From: JARBAU01 sp040414675
Lineage (GTDB): Archaea; Thermoproteota; Nitrososphaeria; Nitrososphaerales; Nitrososphaeraceae
DNA length: 64,000 bases
Reading direction: 5' to 3'
Assembly: GCA_040414675.1 (NCBI GenBank)
Contig: JBEDUN010000007.1
Coordinates: 62,001-126,000 of the forward strand
The notes under the pieces were generated by a model. That model was given only the letters and a program-made list of their open reading frames with translations. It was not told where the DNA came from and searched no databases. A program made the translations under genes and the position numbers. Below, piece by piece: positions 43,259 to 52,701 of this stretch; the first letter of the stretch is position 1; each line of letters begins with the position of its first letter.

Positions 43259-44395
43259 TTGGTCTCAAGTAACTATGCAATCGAGTTGCTAAAAAGTGCC
43301 TTAGAACTATATACTCCATCAAGATCCGAAGCGGCTTTAGCTAACATGCTTAAGGCAAGATGTACTGAAGAATTAGGTTTCGAGCAGACATATATTGATA
43401 GTGTGGGGAACCTTATAGCTACTAAAGGCATTGGAGAACCTAGGATTCTGCTCTGCGGCCACATGGACACTGTCCCCGGACGAATTCCTGTCCGAATCGA
43501 TGGTGGCTATTTGTATGGAAGAGGTGCATCAGATGCCAAGGCAGCATTAATTTCAATGTTACTCGCTGCTTCAGAATTCCCCAAACAAAATGGGACTATT
43601 TCATTTGTGGGAGCTGTAGATGAAGAAGGAAACGCAACAGGTGTGAAGAATCTTGTATCATCAAGGTTACCACTTGACTATGCGATCTTTGGCGAACCTA
43701 GTGGCATTCATAACATCACAATTGGATATAAGGGGAGGATATCTATTAGACTAACGTGCGATGTTGGGAACAGTGCCCACGCCAGTGCACCTTGGTTGGC
43801 TAAGAATTCTATTGAAGAAATTTATGATTTCTGGACTAATATAAAGTCAGAAGTAACAAGTATTAGAAATCATGATAGCAGAAGTAAAATGGTAAGCTGC
43901 AGCCTTACAGAGGTAGTTGGCGGATCAAGTCACAATGTTACTCCGAGGAAGGCGAGTATGACAATTGACATACGTATTCCGATAGGGATTCAATCTCAGG
44001 AGGTTTTGTCAATAATCAACCGAGTTATAGATAAAGTTGCAAACGAGAAAGGTTTGAAAGCGAATTATAGAATACAGGACCAGACCGAACCCTTTGAAGC
44101 AAATTACACCTCAGCCTTGGTAAGAGCTATGTCATTATCGATTATTGACATTAGAAAGGTTCGACCAACTCTTCTAAGAAAAACAGGCACTGGTGATATG
44201 AATATCTTGGGAAACGTTTACAAGATACCTGTAGTAACTTACGGGCCTGGCGAGCCTCATGGATCGCATACAATCGACGAACGAGTAAACCTGGAAGAAT
44301 ACCTCACTAGCATAGACATATTTTCACGGGCTATGTTTCATATCTCAAGACTACATTCGCGCGGAAACATTTCTAAATCATTGAACAAGATTTAA
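43259..44395 (+). CDS. lysK: LysW-lysine/ornithine carboxypeptidase (LysK/ArgE)
   Basis: 378 residues of the M20 metallopeptidase family from TTG 43259. LLCGHMDTVPG near 64 (metal ligand His and Asp), GRGASDAKAALISML near 86, GAVDEEGNATG near 117 (catalytic Glu) and AIFGEPSG near 143 hold the zinc ligands. HGSHTIDERVNLEEY near the end has the last ligand. It releases lysine or ornithine from LysW and regenerates the carrier, closing the cycle. It lies 13 bases after the second lysX. Confidence 0.94.
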   Translation: MVSSNYAIELLKSALELYTPSRSEAALANMLKARCTEELGFEQTYIDSVGNLIATKGIGEPRILLCGHMDTVPGRIPVRIDGGYLYGRGASDAKAALISMLLAASEFPKQNGTISFVGAVDEEGNATGVKNLVSSRLPLDYAIFGEPSGIHNITIGYKGRISIRLTCDVGNSAHASAPWLAKNSIEEIYDFWTNIKSEVTSIRNHDSRSKMVSCSLTEVVGGSSHNVTPRKASMTIDIRIPIGIQSQEVLSIINRVIDKVANEKGLKANYRIQDQTEPFEANYTSALVRAMSLSIIDIRKVRPTLLRKTGTGDMNILGNVYKIPVVTYGPGEPHGSHTIDERVNLEEYLTSIDIFSRAMFHISRLHSRGNISKSLNKI

Positions 44396-44420
44396 TTCTG
44401 GTTTGTTCTTCTGATTATTT

Positions 44421-45491
44421 ATGCTTTGGTTCATTGGATTAGGAATCTATGGATACCAAGGCCTTAGCCTCTACGCTATAAATATGTTGAAAAACTGTAA
44501 GAAAATATTCGTAGAGCGATTCACAAGCGAAATCTCAGATGATGATATGAAACATATACGCGCATTGGTCGAAGACGGAGGAATAGATATAATTTCCGTC
44601 AAAAGATGGGTTGTAGAAGACGGGAGAATGCTTTTAGAGGAAGCAAAACACAACGACGTAGTGCTACTATCATATGGAGATCCGCTGATCGCCACTACGC
44701 ATTCAGAATTATTTCTTCGGGCCAAGAAAAATTCAATAGAAACGAAGGTTATTCACGCGGCATCAGGACTAACCTCTTTAATAGGTGAATCGGGCCTGCA
44801 TTTTTATAAATGTGGTAGAAGCGTCACCATGATGTCTGATCCTCAATCAGCAATAAGTGTCTATAACGTAATACATGACAATTTAATGGTGGGAAACCAC
44901 ACTCTGATTTTAACCGAATATTCTGAAAAGGATTCTGGCAAACCTTCCTTTCTTGATCCTGTTTACGCCTTAAAAGTTCTATTGGAAGTTGAAAATGATC
45001 TCAAATACGGGATTATGAGTCATGATGTATTCGCTATCGTTGCTTCGGGAATAGGAACAAACAAAAAGAATATAATTTCTGGAAAAATTCAATCCTTGAT
45101 CAAGTTGAACTTTGGTCAAGGTCCACATTCGATGATTATTACAGGACGGCTACATTTTATGGAGGAAGACGGTATTATCAATCTGACCCATAACTTGGAC
45201 AAACCATCAGACAACACTTTGAATATCTATAAACTTTCTGTAAAGATGATCGAACGATATGCTCCAAAAGCTAAGCTGGCACTCGAAAATTTGAAAAAAA
45301 TATTCGAAGACGATAAAGCTACACACAATAAAGGTATATTGGAGTCACTTGATAATGCGGAGCACTATATCTATGATGCTGAACGATTCATGGGACAGGG
45401 GAAATTGGAACTAGCAGTATTGAGCATAGGTTATGCAGAAGGACTGATTGACGCATCAAGGTTTCAGATGGGAGTAAATCCATGGTCTTAG
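44421..45491 (+). CDS. dphB: Diphthine synthase DphB with C-terminal DUF357-like domain
   Basis: 356 residues. Residues 1-255 are the SAM-dependent tetrapyrrole-methylase-type fold: LWFIGLGIYGYQGLSLYAI at the N-terminus, VVLLSYGDPLIATTHSEL near 75 and IHAASGLTSLIGESGLHFYKCG near 113. The enzyme methylates the aminocarboxypropyl-histidine of aEF-2 on the way to diphthamide. Residues about 270-350 (PKAKLALENLKKIFED...DNAEHYIYDAERFMGQGKLELAVLSIGYAEGLIDA) match a DUF357-type helical bundle, normally a separate small archaeal protein. It is downstream of the lysine cluster but functionally unrelated. Confidence 0.93.
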   Translation: MLWFIGLGIYGYQGLSLYAINMLKNCKKIFVERFTSEISDDDMKHIRALVEDGGIDIISVKRWVVEDGRMLLEEAKHNDVVLLSYGDPLIATTHSELFLRAKKNSIETKVIHAASGLTSLIGESGLHFYKCGRSVTMMSDPQSAISVYNVIHDNLMVGNHTLILTEYSEKDSGKPSFLDPVYALKVLLEVENDLKYGIMSHDVFAIVASGIGTNKKNIISGKIQSLIKLNFGQGPHSMIITGRLHFMEEDGIINLTHNLDKPSDNTLNIYKLSVKMIERYAPKAKLALENLKKIFEDDKATHNKGILESLDNAEHYIYDAERFMGQGKLELAVLSIGYAEGLIDASRFQMGVNPWS

Positions 45492-45647
45492 TACCATTAA
45501 GCATGCTTGTTAAATCTAATTATGCCGAGCTGTGATACGCGTATATTGCGAGTTTCATATGTTATTACAATGAATTCGTTGTGATCATTATCTGGGTTAC
45601 ATGGATAGTATAAAAATGGCACGATTCTCAAAGAAGATGATATCCTG

Positions 45648-47090
45648 ATGCAAATACCACCGGAACTGATGCAGTTCGTAAGACGTGATACCTACTCGTT
45701 GTTAATTAAAGGAAACTCAGGCACAGGTAAAAGTACCTTATCTCTAACGATATTGAAAGCGCTGCAAATTAGAAGTAATTTCTTTTATATCTCCACAAGG
45801 CTCTCACCCAAACAACTTTTCGTAAACTATCCATGGTTAGATAAGTTTGTGATTAGAGAAAATATGGAGGTAAACGATCCTTCGAACCAGCGGTCAAGTC
45901 TTTCTAGTTTCGAGGACGCACGTCTCGATGAGCCAGAGTCGCTATTCGAAAGAATAACAAATCAGTTGATGGATGTCAAGGCTCCAATCATAATCATCGA
46001 CAGCTGGGATGCGATAGCCTCCTTCATGGATACCGAAGCTCGACTAAATAACGAAAGGGTTTTGCAAACATGGCGCGAAAGAGCTGGAGCTAAATTGATC
46101 TTCACAAGCGAAGATTCTCACAATAACACGCTCGATTTTATAGTTGACGGGATAGTTGAACTAAGGCAAAAAACATATAGGAATACCGATGTTCGACAGG
46201 TTTTCTTAACAAAATTGAGAGGAACTAAGATTGATCGATCTTCGTACATGTTCACCCTGAGCAATGGTATTTTTAGAAGCTATAGTCATTACAATCCGTC
46301 TGATTTTCATCTAGTTGATATGAAAGCAAATTCCCAAGCAAAGAAGGATCTGCATGATCACACAAGGTTACTGTCGCGTTCCAATTCGTGTCTAAAAAAA
46401 GAAAAAAAGATTACTGGGATTCTCTGTGACAGCCCAAATATCGAATATTATAACTCGGCACAAAATAAAATTATGCTTATTGAAATAGACCAAATAATTT
46501 CTCCAAATGCATATGTATCATTCTTGGCAAAAATAGCTTCCCACTTTATGAGCGATTATGATAATGGAATTATAATACAGCCAGCGTCTAGCATAGAGCA
46601 AAAGCTTATCTCTGAATTCCTACATCCATATTTGGGCCAAAAGGCCGAAAAAAACGTCAAGTTACTTTATCCCATAGAAGCTCGGAGTAGAATTTCGAAG
46701 CAAACAGATGAACAAATTGAACTTATTATGTTGCAAGATAGTTTAAGAAAGTTTCAAGAGGCCGTGTCTAAACTTCGGATACGAAAGAACAACAACTACA
46801 ATTTGCTTGGCATGTTTGTGGTCGACGAAATTGGTGGCAATTCATATGAAGATTTGCTGTTTTCAAATATACTTCCATACTTCAGATCTAGTTTAAACCT
46901 CTCGATATTGGTCACCACCAAACCATTTAAGCGTAAGGATATTGTACGCCACGTAGATGCATTTTTGAAACTAAGGCTTTTACATAGTACTCTTCTTATA
47001 GAATCTGTAATTCCTAGTGATCATTGGCACGCATTGTCAGTACAAAGGTCACTCGGCTATCCTATAATAACTTTGGATTGCTTAGTATAA
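45648..47090 (+). CDS. GvpD/KaiC-like RecA-fold ATPase
   Basis: 480 residues. LLIKGNSGTGKSTLSLTIL (about 17-35) is the Walker A loop. IIIIDSWDAIASFMD near 118 is Walker B. KLIFTSEDSHNNTLDFIVDGIVELRQK fits the conserved KaiC/RAD55 core. The C-terminal half (about 255-480) lacks a P-loop but keeps an alpha/beta pattern, as in GvpD-like regulators. Such proteins often act as energy-dependent regulators rather than motors. Two winged-helix genes are on the opposite strand just downstream, converging on this gene. Confidence 0.85.
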   Translation: MQIPPELMQFVRRDTYSLLIKGNSGTGKSTLSLTILKALQIRSNFFYISTRLSPKQLFVNYPWLDKFVIRENMEVNDPSNQRSSLSSFEDARLDEPESLFERITNQLMDVKAPIIIIDSWDAIASFMDTEARLNNERVLQTWRERAGAKLIFTSEDSHNNTLDFIVDGIVELRQKTYRNTDVRQVFLTKLRGTKIDRSSYMFTLSNGIFRSYSHYNPSDFHLVDMKANSQAKKDLHDHTRLLSRSNSCLKKEKKITGILCDSPNIEYYNSAQNKIMLIEIDQIISPNAYVSFLAKIASHFMSDYDNGIIIQPASSIEQKLISEFLHPYLGQKAEKNVKLLYPIEARSRISKQTDEQIELIMLQDSLRKFQEAVSKLRIRKNNNYNLLGMFVVDEIGGNSYEDLLFSNILPYFRSSLNLSILVTTKPFKRKDIVRHVDAFLKLRLLHSTLLIESVIPSDHWHALSVQRSLGYPIITLDCLV

Positions 47091-47095
47091 AATAT

Positions 47096-47422
47096 TTATA
47101 CGCTCAGACGATAATATTCTTCAGTAAGGTTATCCTCTATTCCTACAGGTAGCAGCTCTTTCATTTGATCATAATATGACAGAAATTTATTTCCTTTGCT
47201 TGTAATTCGATAAACCACTTTTGTTCCATTTTCAACTTCTTGGATCAATCCACTTTGAAGAAGAGAATCTAGGTAAATTTTACATTGATCATTGCTCAAC
47301 ATTGCTTTGTACATGATCTTAGTTCTTGTCTCCTCCTTATTTGCAGATTTTAGAATAGCAGCAATCACTTCGTAACGACTACGATTTTTCATCTCAGACA
47401 ACAAATCTAAACTGACATTCAA
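47096..47422 (-). CDS. Winged-helix transcriptional regulator A
   Basis: 108 residues typical of thaumarchaeal single-domain wHTH proteins: RSRYEVIAAILKSANKEETRTKIMYKAMLSNDQCKIYLDSLLQSGLIQ (recognition helix near 40-60), then a beta wing (VVYRITSKGNKFLSYY). It is similar in length and order of elements to the next gene, so the two are tandem paralogues. It ends 6 bases from the converging GvpD/KaiC-like gene. Target unknown. Confidence 0.85.
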   Translation of the reverse strand: MNVSLDLLSEMKNRSRYEVIAAILKSANKEETRTKIMYKAMLSNDQCKIYLDSLLQSGLIQEVENGTKVVYRITSKGNKFLSYYDQMKELLPVGIEDNLTEEYYRLSV

Positions 47423-47479
47423 TATAACAAGAGTGGAACTATCAGATAGAATTATTTTAAGCCTCGGATCTCACGGGAT

Positions 47480-47788
47480 CTAATTAAATGACCGTAAAGA
47501 AGCCGGATCTTTATTGAATAAACTAACCAAGTTATGATAACTCTCAATAGCTTGTCTTCCCAAGATACTTGTCTTGTAGATATATCTCTTGGAGTTTGGA
47601 TGCTCAGGGGTTTTTTCAAGCATTGTACATTGGCAGAGGAAATCTAAATACTCATTAATTTGTTTGGAGTTGAGATTACACCTATACATGACATGAGTTT
47701 TTCGCGAGCCCTCTAGGCACATGGACAGTATGAATTCAACTATTTCCAACCATCCTCTGTTAGTCCAACCAGTTGACCTTAAAGGCAA
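47480..47788 (-). CDS. Winged-helix transcriptional regulator B
   Basis: 102 residues from TTG 47788. The same plan as its neighbour: IVEFILSMCLEGSRKTHVMYRCNLNSKQINEYLDFLCQCTML, then a wing (KRYIYKTSILGRQAIESYHNLVSL). Three cysteines in the recognition region (MYRCN, LCQC) could sense redox state or metals; this is speculation. It precedes regulator A on the same strand, with a 57-base gap. Confidence 0.8.
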   Translation of the reverse strand: MPLRSTGWTNRGWLEIVEFILSMCLEGSRKTHVMYRCNLNSKQINEYLDFLCQCTMLEKTPEHPNSKRYIYKTSILGRQAIESYHNLVSLFNKDPASLRSFN

Positions 47789-48120
47789 TTCTTAAAATAG
47801 ATCAGATCTCCTTACTAATAATACTAAGCATCATACAATAGACTACGTTTTGCTTTCATATGGAATTAATTCGATATGACTAGATTAGACATAATATGGT
47901 CCTATGGTCAAAGAAACACATATGATGCAACTAATCTCAAACTCTATAATAGGTTAGGCTTGAAATCTGTAGAAGCCTATCATTCACGGTAGGTATTCAT
48001 GTGTTACTAAAACTTGACCAACTCAACATTCTATTACTATGTAACTTACTATCATATTTGCATTTTCTGGCATGTGAATTATGCAATACCTTTAAAAAAG
48101 GTGTTTGTAGAAATGATGGT
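47789..48120. other. Intergenic gap
   Basis: About 330 bases. A 38-codon plus-strand frame (47876-47992, MTRLDIIWSYG...) has a protein-like look but no supporting signal, so none is called. Confidence 0.3.
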
Positions 48121-48249
48121 ATGGTAGATGAAATATTCATGTTTGCAATAACTTGTGGTGTTTTTGTGGTGTTTACGGCTATTTTGTTTGGTTCAAGGGC
48201 AAAAAGGAAATCCACAGAGATAAAGATCGGAAAATTGTCTGATACATGA
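48121..48249 (+). CDS. Possible small membrane protein (42 aa)
   Basis: From ATG 48121 the frame encodes one hydrophobic helix (FMFAITCGVFVVFTAILFG) followed by a basic segment (SRAKRKSTEIK), the positive-inside pattern of a single-pass membrane protein. The frame runs upstream to 48001 but loses that character. Candidate only; no family recognised. Confidence 0.35.
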   Translation: MVDEIFMFAITCGVFVVFTAILFGSRAKRKSTEIKIGKLSDT

Positions 48250-48420
48250 TTTCCTGATGTAATGTCTTTAGTATCTAGCGAAGTGGAATTAAATTCCTTC
48301 CATAATTGAATATAATTTTTAGTTAAATATTCAAAGTGTTTGCCTAAAGCAAATAATCTATGATCAAACATTAAAAAAATTCACAAACAGTTTATAGTAG
48401 AAGTTACTATCACATGGTAC

Positions 48421-49224
48421 GTGCGAACCAATCATCATGAAATCAACATTGTTTACTCTACAAAAGATATTCCGACTATGCACTCTCCCGTCCTGATTTG
48501 TGGATTTCCAGGGAGCGGCTATGTTGGCAAACTGGCTGTAGATCACTTGATATACGAACTTGATGCTATACATCTGGCAGATATATATTCTACAGCTTTT
48601 CCTGCCCAGTTGTTAATAAAATCTGATGGTACTGCGGATCTTTTAAAAAATTATCTCTTTTACTCTGACACACCTAATTCTATGGGAGTTGGAATGCTTC
48701 TGCTTAGCGGAGACTCGCAACCAATCGCGCCCGATTCAGAATATCTTCTAGCAGAAGAGATTTTGGATATTGCCTCTAGATTCAACAGTAGCCAAGTATT
48801 TACACTTGCAGCTTATATTACGGGTTCATTTGTAACTGATCCGCGCATTTTCGGAACTGCAGGTGATCTAGAAACAGTAAAGAGCCTCACTGAGCAAAAT
48901 GTGCATACCATGGATGGCGGAAGTATAACTGGAATGAATGGTATACTAGTTGGAATCGCAAAGCGTCATGGAATGAAGGGAACGTGCTTATTAGCTGAGA
49001 CTTCGGGATTTGTGATAGATGCCAAGGCTTCAAAGTCAATCTTAAAGACGCTAATGTCTATCCTACACCTAAAGGTCGATATGACTAATATTGATAAAAG
49101 AGCAAAAGATACTGAAGTATTAATAAAGACAATCGAACAGGAGATGACCAGCAATTCAATCCAACAAGCTGAAAATCAATCAGTTGCGCGAACTAGTTCA
49201 TCCAATATGGGATATATAAGTTAG
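48421..49224 (+). CDS. PAC2-family protein (proteasome assembly chaperone-like)
   Basis: 267 residues from GTG 48421. SPVLICGFPGSGYVGKLAVDHLIYEL (about 22-48) and the later TLAAYITGSFVTDPRIFGTAGDLETVKSL and GSITGMNGILVGIAKRHGMKGTCLLAETSG are hallmarks of COG2047/PAC2. The last 45 residues are a charged coiled region. Archaeal PAC2 proteins are implied in proteasome assembly or related purine-nucleoside-phosphorylase-like folds. Direct evidence is family similarity only. It is monocistronic. Confidence 0.88.
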   Translation: MRTNHHEINIVYSTKDIPTMHSPVLICGFPGSGYVGKLAVDHLIYELDAIHLADIYSTAFPAQLLIKSDGTADLLKNYLFYSDTPNSMGVGMLLLSGDSQPIAPDSEYLLAEEILDIASRFNSSQVFTLAAYITGSFVTDPRIFGTAGDLETVKSLTEQNVHTMDGGSITGMNGILVGIAKRHGMKGTCLLAETSGFVIDAKASKSILKTLMSILHLKVDMTNIDKRAKDTEVLIKTIEQEMTSNSIQQAENQSVARTSSSNMGYIS

Positions 49225-49322
49225 AACGCATGTATTACTTCACCCAATATTATTCTAGATTCTAAAACAGATGGCATCGAAGGCATATACTAATATGCAA
49301 CTTGACCATAAATAGCAAAATT

Positions 49323-49610
49323 TTAGAGTCTCTTCATTTTTCCATATCTTCCTATATTGAGGCTATTTTCTCCTCTAAATGCTTGAGTATACCCGTTCTC
49401 TATACTGACTGTGTCCCCGTCCTTGACCAAATTGATTTGATCATCCCAGAGTGATAATTTTATACTACCTGTCTCATCAGATATCATTGCATCTGCAACC
49501 TGTGCTGTTCCTCCAGTTCTCAGGTTTACAGTCCTTGGATCAGTTATACTATCTATTCGTCCCTCTATATTTACGCCTCGCATCCCAGGTTTTAACTCAG
49601 TGATCTTCAT
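49323..49610 (-). CDS. OB-fold nucleic-acid-binding protein (SSB/RPA-like)
   Basis: 95 residues from ATG 49610; the frame is open to 49658, but the family begins KITELKPGM. A complete OB-fold is visible: GVNIEGRIDSI, TAQVADAMISDETGSIKLSLWDDQ (beta hairpin), LVKDGDTVSIENGYTQAFRGENSLNIGRYG. It resembles the single-OB subunits of archaeal SSB/RPA and the human SOSS-B protein. It likely binds single-stranded DNA or RNA. It faces the PAC2 gene convergently and is upstream of tRNA-Leu(CAA) on the other strand. Confidence 0.88.
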   Translation of the reverse strand: MKITELKPGMRGVNIEGRIDSITDPRTVNLRTGGTAQVADAMISDETGSIKLSLWDDQINLVKDGDTVSIENGYTQAFRGENSLNIGRYGKMKRL

Positions 49611-49770
49611 TACTTGTTTCAGATCATTATAATGCAATAATAAAGGTTCTGGATACAAAATTTCGATATTGAACTACGTATGTCTGAGGTTGGTAAAAGT
49701 CATGAATATTGACGTATTAGAACCTTAAATAGTAAGCAAGAAATAATGATCTCTGCTGTCACGATAATGT

Positions 49771-49903
49771 GGAGGGGTAGCGAAGCCCGGTCAAACGCGC
49801 AGGACTCAAGGTCAAGGTTTGTAATAGAACACACGCGTCAAGATGAAATGGATGAGTCATCCCGTCCTTTAGGGGTTCATGGGTTCAAATCCCATCCCCT
49901 CCA
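49771..49903 (+). tRNA. tRNA-Leu(CAA) with 48-nt intron
   Basis: Acceptor GGAGGGG/CCCCTCC, D stem GCG/CGC and T arm ATGGGTTCAAATCCCAT. The long variable arm TCCTTTAGGGGTTC matches that of tRNA-Leu(UAA) at 27777 except one base. The anticodon loop CTCAAG gives CAA. A 48-base intron after position 37 (49811-49858) separates it from A38. Spliced length is 85. The anticodon stem CAGGA/TCCCG has an A-C mismatch at 28-42. Discriminator A at 49903. Confidence 0.9.
49811..49858 (+). other. tRNA intron (37/38) in tRNA-Leu(CAA)
   Basis: 48 bases. Loop bases CTCA pair with intron TGAG as the central 4-bp helix, with 3-nt bulges AG|G and TC|A. This is the hallmark of an archaeal bulge-helix-bulge splice motif and fixes both cut sites. 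Confidence 0.8.
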
Positions 49904-50082
49904 AAATTAGCGCGAGTATTTTTGTCAAATAGATTTTTCAAAAATGTGTTTCACCTGTGTTATTGTAGTTACTAGACTTCTAATACTATCCGGTGGATTG
50001 GACTGTTAAGCTGGCAGGTATATTTGCAATTAAACTTATGATTGTGGACAATTTAGATTCATATTGACGATAAATCTGATTG

Positions 50083-51483
50083 TTATTTATTTATCACATA
50101 AAAATCATAAACAGGGTTTGTACGTTTGTTTGCTGAATTCTTTTTTAGACCATATTCAATTATTGCAAAAAAAGCTGGAAACGTTTCGATCAGGCCAAGA
50201 ATCGGGCAAAGTACGAGGGTCTGGAAATGCATTATGAACTTCCTGCTGAATTTTATTTTAGAATATCGTAAGTTCAAAAATAATCCAAATTGGTATGAAA
50301 AAAGCCATACAATTGATGACATAAAAATTAAAGACGCTATAGCCGCTTCGTAGTATGAACCTCCAACCCATAGGTGCAGAAACGATTCACTATAAAATAC
50401 ATCCATTGTCTTGCTAACTGTGCTATTTATCAATTCAGTATTGACCCCTCCCACACTCCAACCACCAGCCAAAATTGTAATTATGAGGGGTAAGTGCATC
50501 AGTCCAGTGAGTACAATAGATGTTATTCCAGCCGCGAATCCAAGAAAATATGTTGTCAGTTTATAGATAACTTTGAGCTTGTGGACTCTGGAAAATTCAT
50601 CGATGTTCTGGAGACTACCAACTACCCATCTCCGCCTTTGCATGAAATGGTCTTTTATATTTAGAGGTGGTTGTTCTAATAATATGCCACCGTGCCAGCC
50701 TAACGATTCTGCACCGTATTTCTGGTATACCTTGTATCCAAATAGTTGGTCTTCTGCTAGCGTAGGTCCAAAATCCCATCCTATCGAATCTTCAATATCT
50801 GCCCTAACCAGTAAATTACTGCCATGCATATGTAATGGAGGTGTTTTGATGATTGAACCATTTGTCATTTGAGATACGCAATCATAGCAAGAGAATGGCC
50901 TTACCGATTCTGCAAGTGCTGTCAAGAGATTTGCAGATTCAAATTTTAGCGGATAAAATATGGGGCCCTCTGCAGCGACTCCTGCACCTTCTCTGATATA
51001 TTTCAAGAGTGAGAGGACAGTTTGAGATGTAAGAAAGCTTTCATCGTCCATATGAAATATCCAGTAGTCTTTGGTGTTCTCTAAGGATTCTCGGCGATGA
51101 TTAACTCCAAATTGAAGTGCTCTGCCTTTCTTAATTGCCGAAGTCTTGAATGATTTGTCTACAAAGACGACTTCACATTTTCTTTTACTTAAAACTTGGA
51201 TGTCTCTAATATCGTCCGTAACGACAGAAATCCTATAATTTGAATAATTAATCTGAGAACATGAATCGATAATTGAACTCAAACCGCGTAGTACAACTGG
51301 GGTATTGGTGGCCGACCTTGTTGTGATTTGAAAAATTATTGCGGGGTCATTATGAATTCTAACTGGGTCCTTATGTATGAAGATTTGGTAATTCGTGAAG
51401 CATCTCACGATTGCAATAAACGCAATAGGAATATTCAACAGCCAGATAACAGTCAAAATATCCATTATCAAGCTCTGTACCAT
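50083..51483 (-). CDS. Membrane GT2 glycosyltransferase (cellulose-synthase-like)
   Basis: 466 residues. An N-terminal membrane helix (about 8-28), then a cytoplasmic GT-A domain with DDIRDIQVLSKRKCEVVFVDKS, HMDDESFL near 142 (DDx metal site), GPTLAEDQLFGYKVYQ (catalytic ED) and MQRRRWVVGSLQN near 282 (QxxRW motif). Several helices follow after about 300 (YFLGFAAGITSIVLTGLMHLPLIITIL). This is the layout of processive transferases that polymerise and export polysaccharides, such as cellulose, hyaluronan and egghead-type enzymes. Product unknown; it suggests extracellular polysaccharide formation. Monocistronic. Confidence 0.92.
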   Translation of the reverse strand: MVQSLIMDILTVIWLLNIPIAFIAIVRCFTNYQIFIHKDPVRIHNDPAIIFQITTRSATNTPVVLRGLSSIIDSCSQINYSNYRISVVTDDIRDIQVLSKRKCEVVFVDKSFKTSAIKKGRALQFGVNHRRESLENTKDYWIFHMDDESFLTSQTVLSLLKYIREGAGVAAEGPIFYPLKFESANLLTALAESVRPFSCYDCVSQMTNGSIIKTPPLHMHGSNLLVRADIEDSIGWDFGPTLAEDQLFGYKVYQKYGAESLGWHGGILLEQPPLNIKDHFMQRRRWVVGSLQNIDEFSRVHKLKVIYKLTTYFLGFAAGITSIVLTGLMHLPLIITILAGGWSVGGVNTELINSTVSKTMDVFYSESFLHLWVGGSYYEAAIASLIFMSSIVWLFSYQFGLFLNLRYSKIKFSRKFIMHFQTLVLCPILGLIETFPAFFAIIEYGLKKNSANKRTNPVYDFYVINK

Positions 51484-51707
51484 AAAAGATTGTGACTTTG
51501 ACTCAATATGAATACACTCTTTCTAGAAAATGACAATTTGCAACAAACAAGGCCTATTTGTAATATTAGAATATCTAATATAAAACCATATTTCATATCT
51601 GAAAATACCATAATAGCCACAGAATTACTCGAAATTCTCATTTCTAGAAAAACTATGGATAAAAATCCAAACTGCCTCTTCATTTGATGGAGCCTGTTAA
51701 CGATTAG

Positions 51708-52634
51708 ATGCCTTCAGAGAGCAAGTTAAATAATGCCAATGATGCCACTTATTGTGATCAATGTAAAAGTTACACGGTTATTTTTGATATGGTCTCCAGC
51801 GAATATGTTTGCAGCTCCTGCGGTTGTGTCGCAAATGATAAATTTTTTAATAACGAAAGTGGGGCTACATTTAATGCACAATCAGGGTTTAGTGACAGGT
51901 CCAGAACTGGATTACCAGAATCGTTAGCAATACATCATAAGGGCCTCTCAACATTGATAGGATTAGGTGATACTGATGCTCGAGGTAAGGCTCTAGAACC
52001 CTCACAAAGATTGAAAATGCAGCGATTACGAACTTGGAATAATAGATCTCAGCTAAACGATTCCATTTCTCGAAATTTAGAAAAAGCATTGAAATTTCTT
52101 AATAATTTTGGAGACAAACTATACTTGAGTCAGGCTGTTATGGAAAGCGCTGCATATATATATAGAAAGGCTGCTGTCAAAAAATTGGCAAAAGGCAGAT
52201 CAACTTTGGGCTTGGTGGGAGCAGCATTGTATGCAGCCTGTAGAGAAACTGCGACCCCGAAAACGATATCTGACGTAGCTGCTGTCTGCAACTTGTCCAG
52301 CAAAGATGTCATGTCGCATTACAAGCTTATACTTAAAGAGCTTTCGTTACAAATGCCAGTTCTTCACGGACCTGATTATGTAACTCTAATTTCGAATAGG
52401 TTGAATTTAAGCGAAAGAACCAAAAGGGAAGCCTTGAAGGTTTATTCGGAAGTTCAACAGAACCGGATATCTATTGGAAAAAATCCGAGAGCTTTAGCAG
52501 GTGCAGTAATATACCTTGCATCACAGAATTGTAATGAATTTCTCAGACAGGTCGAAATTTGTCAAGTGGCCGATATTTCTACAGTATCATTACGAAAACG
52601 ATGCAAGGAAATTAAATCTACACTCTCTATTTAG
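51708..52634 (+). CDS. tfb: Transcription initiation factor TFB
   Basis: 308 residues. An N-terminal zinc ribbon, YCDQCKSY (about 15) and VCSSCGCV (about 35), recruits RNA polymerase. The B-finger/linker contains FNAQSGFSDRSRTGLP. Two cyclin repeats follow: about 115-200 (ALKFLNNFGDKLYLSQ, STLGLVGAALYAACRET) and 210-305 (GKNPRALAGAVIYLASQN). It binds TBP-TATA complexes. Nitrososphaeria usually carry several TFBs, so this may be one of a set with promoter specificity. Confidence 0.95.
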   Translation: MPSESKLNNANDATYCDQCKSYTVIFDMVSSEYVCSSCGCVANDKFFNNESGATFNAQSGFSDRSRTGLPESLAIHHKGLSTLIGLGDTDARGKALEPSQRLKMQRLRTWNNRSQLNDSISRNLEKALKFLNNFGDKLYLSQAVMESAAYIYRKAAVKKLAKGRSTLGLVGAALYAACRETATPKTISDVAAVCNLSSKDVMSHYKLILKELSLQMPVLHGPDYVTLISNRLNLSERTKREALKVYSEVQQNRISIGKNPRALAGAVIYLASQNCNEFLRQVEICQVADISTVSLRKRCKEIKSTLSI

Positions 52635-52701
52635 TACCTTCATGATAGTTAACATTATTTCTGTAGTTAGATAGCTTGATTATATACTAGTATAAAAATC
52701 C

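Noticed and set aside
47876..47992. 38-codon plus-strand frame
   Set aside because: Protein-like but without Shine-Dalgarno, family or context.
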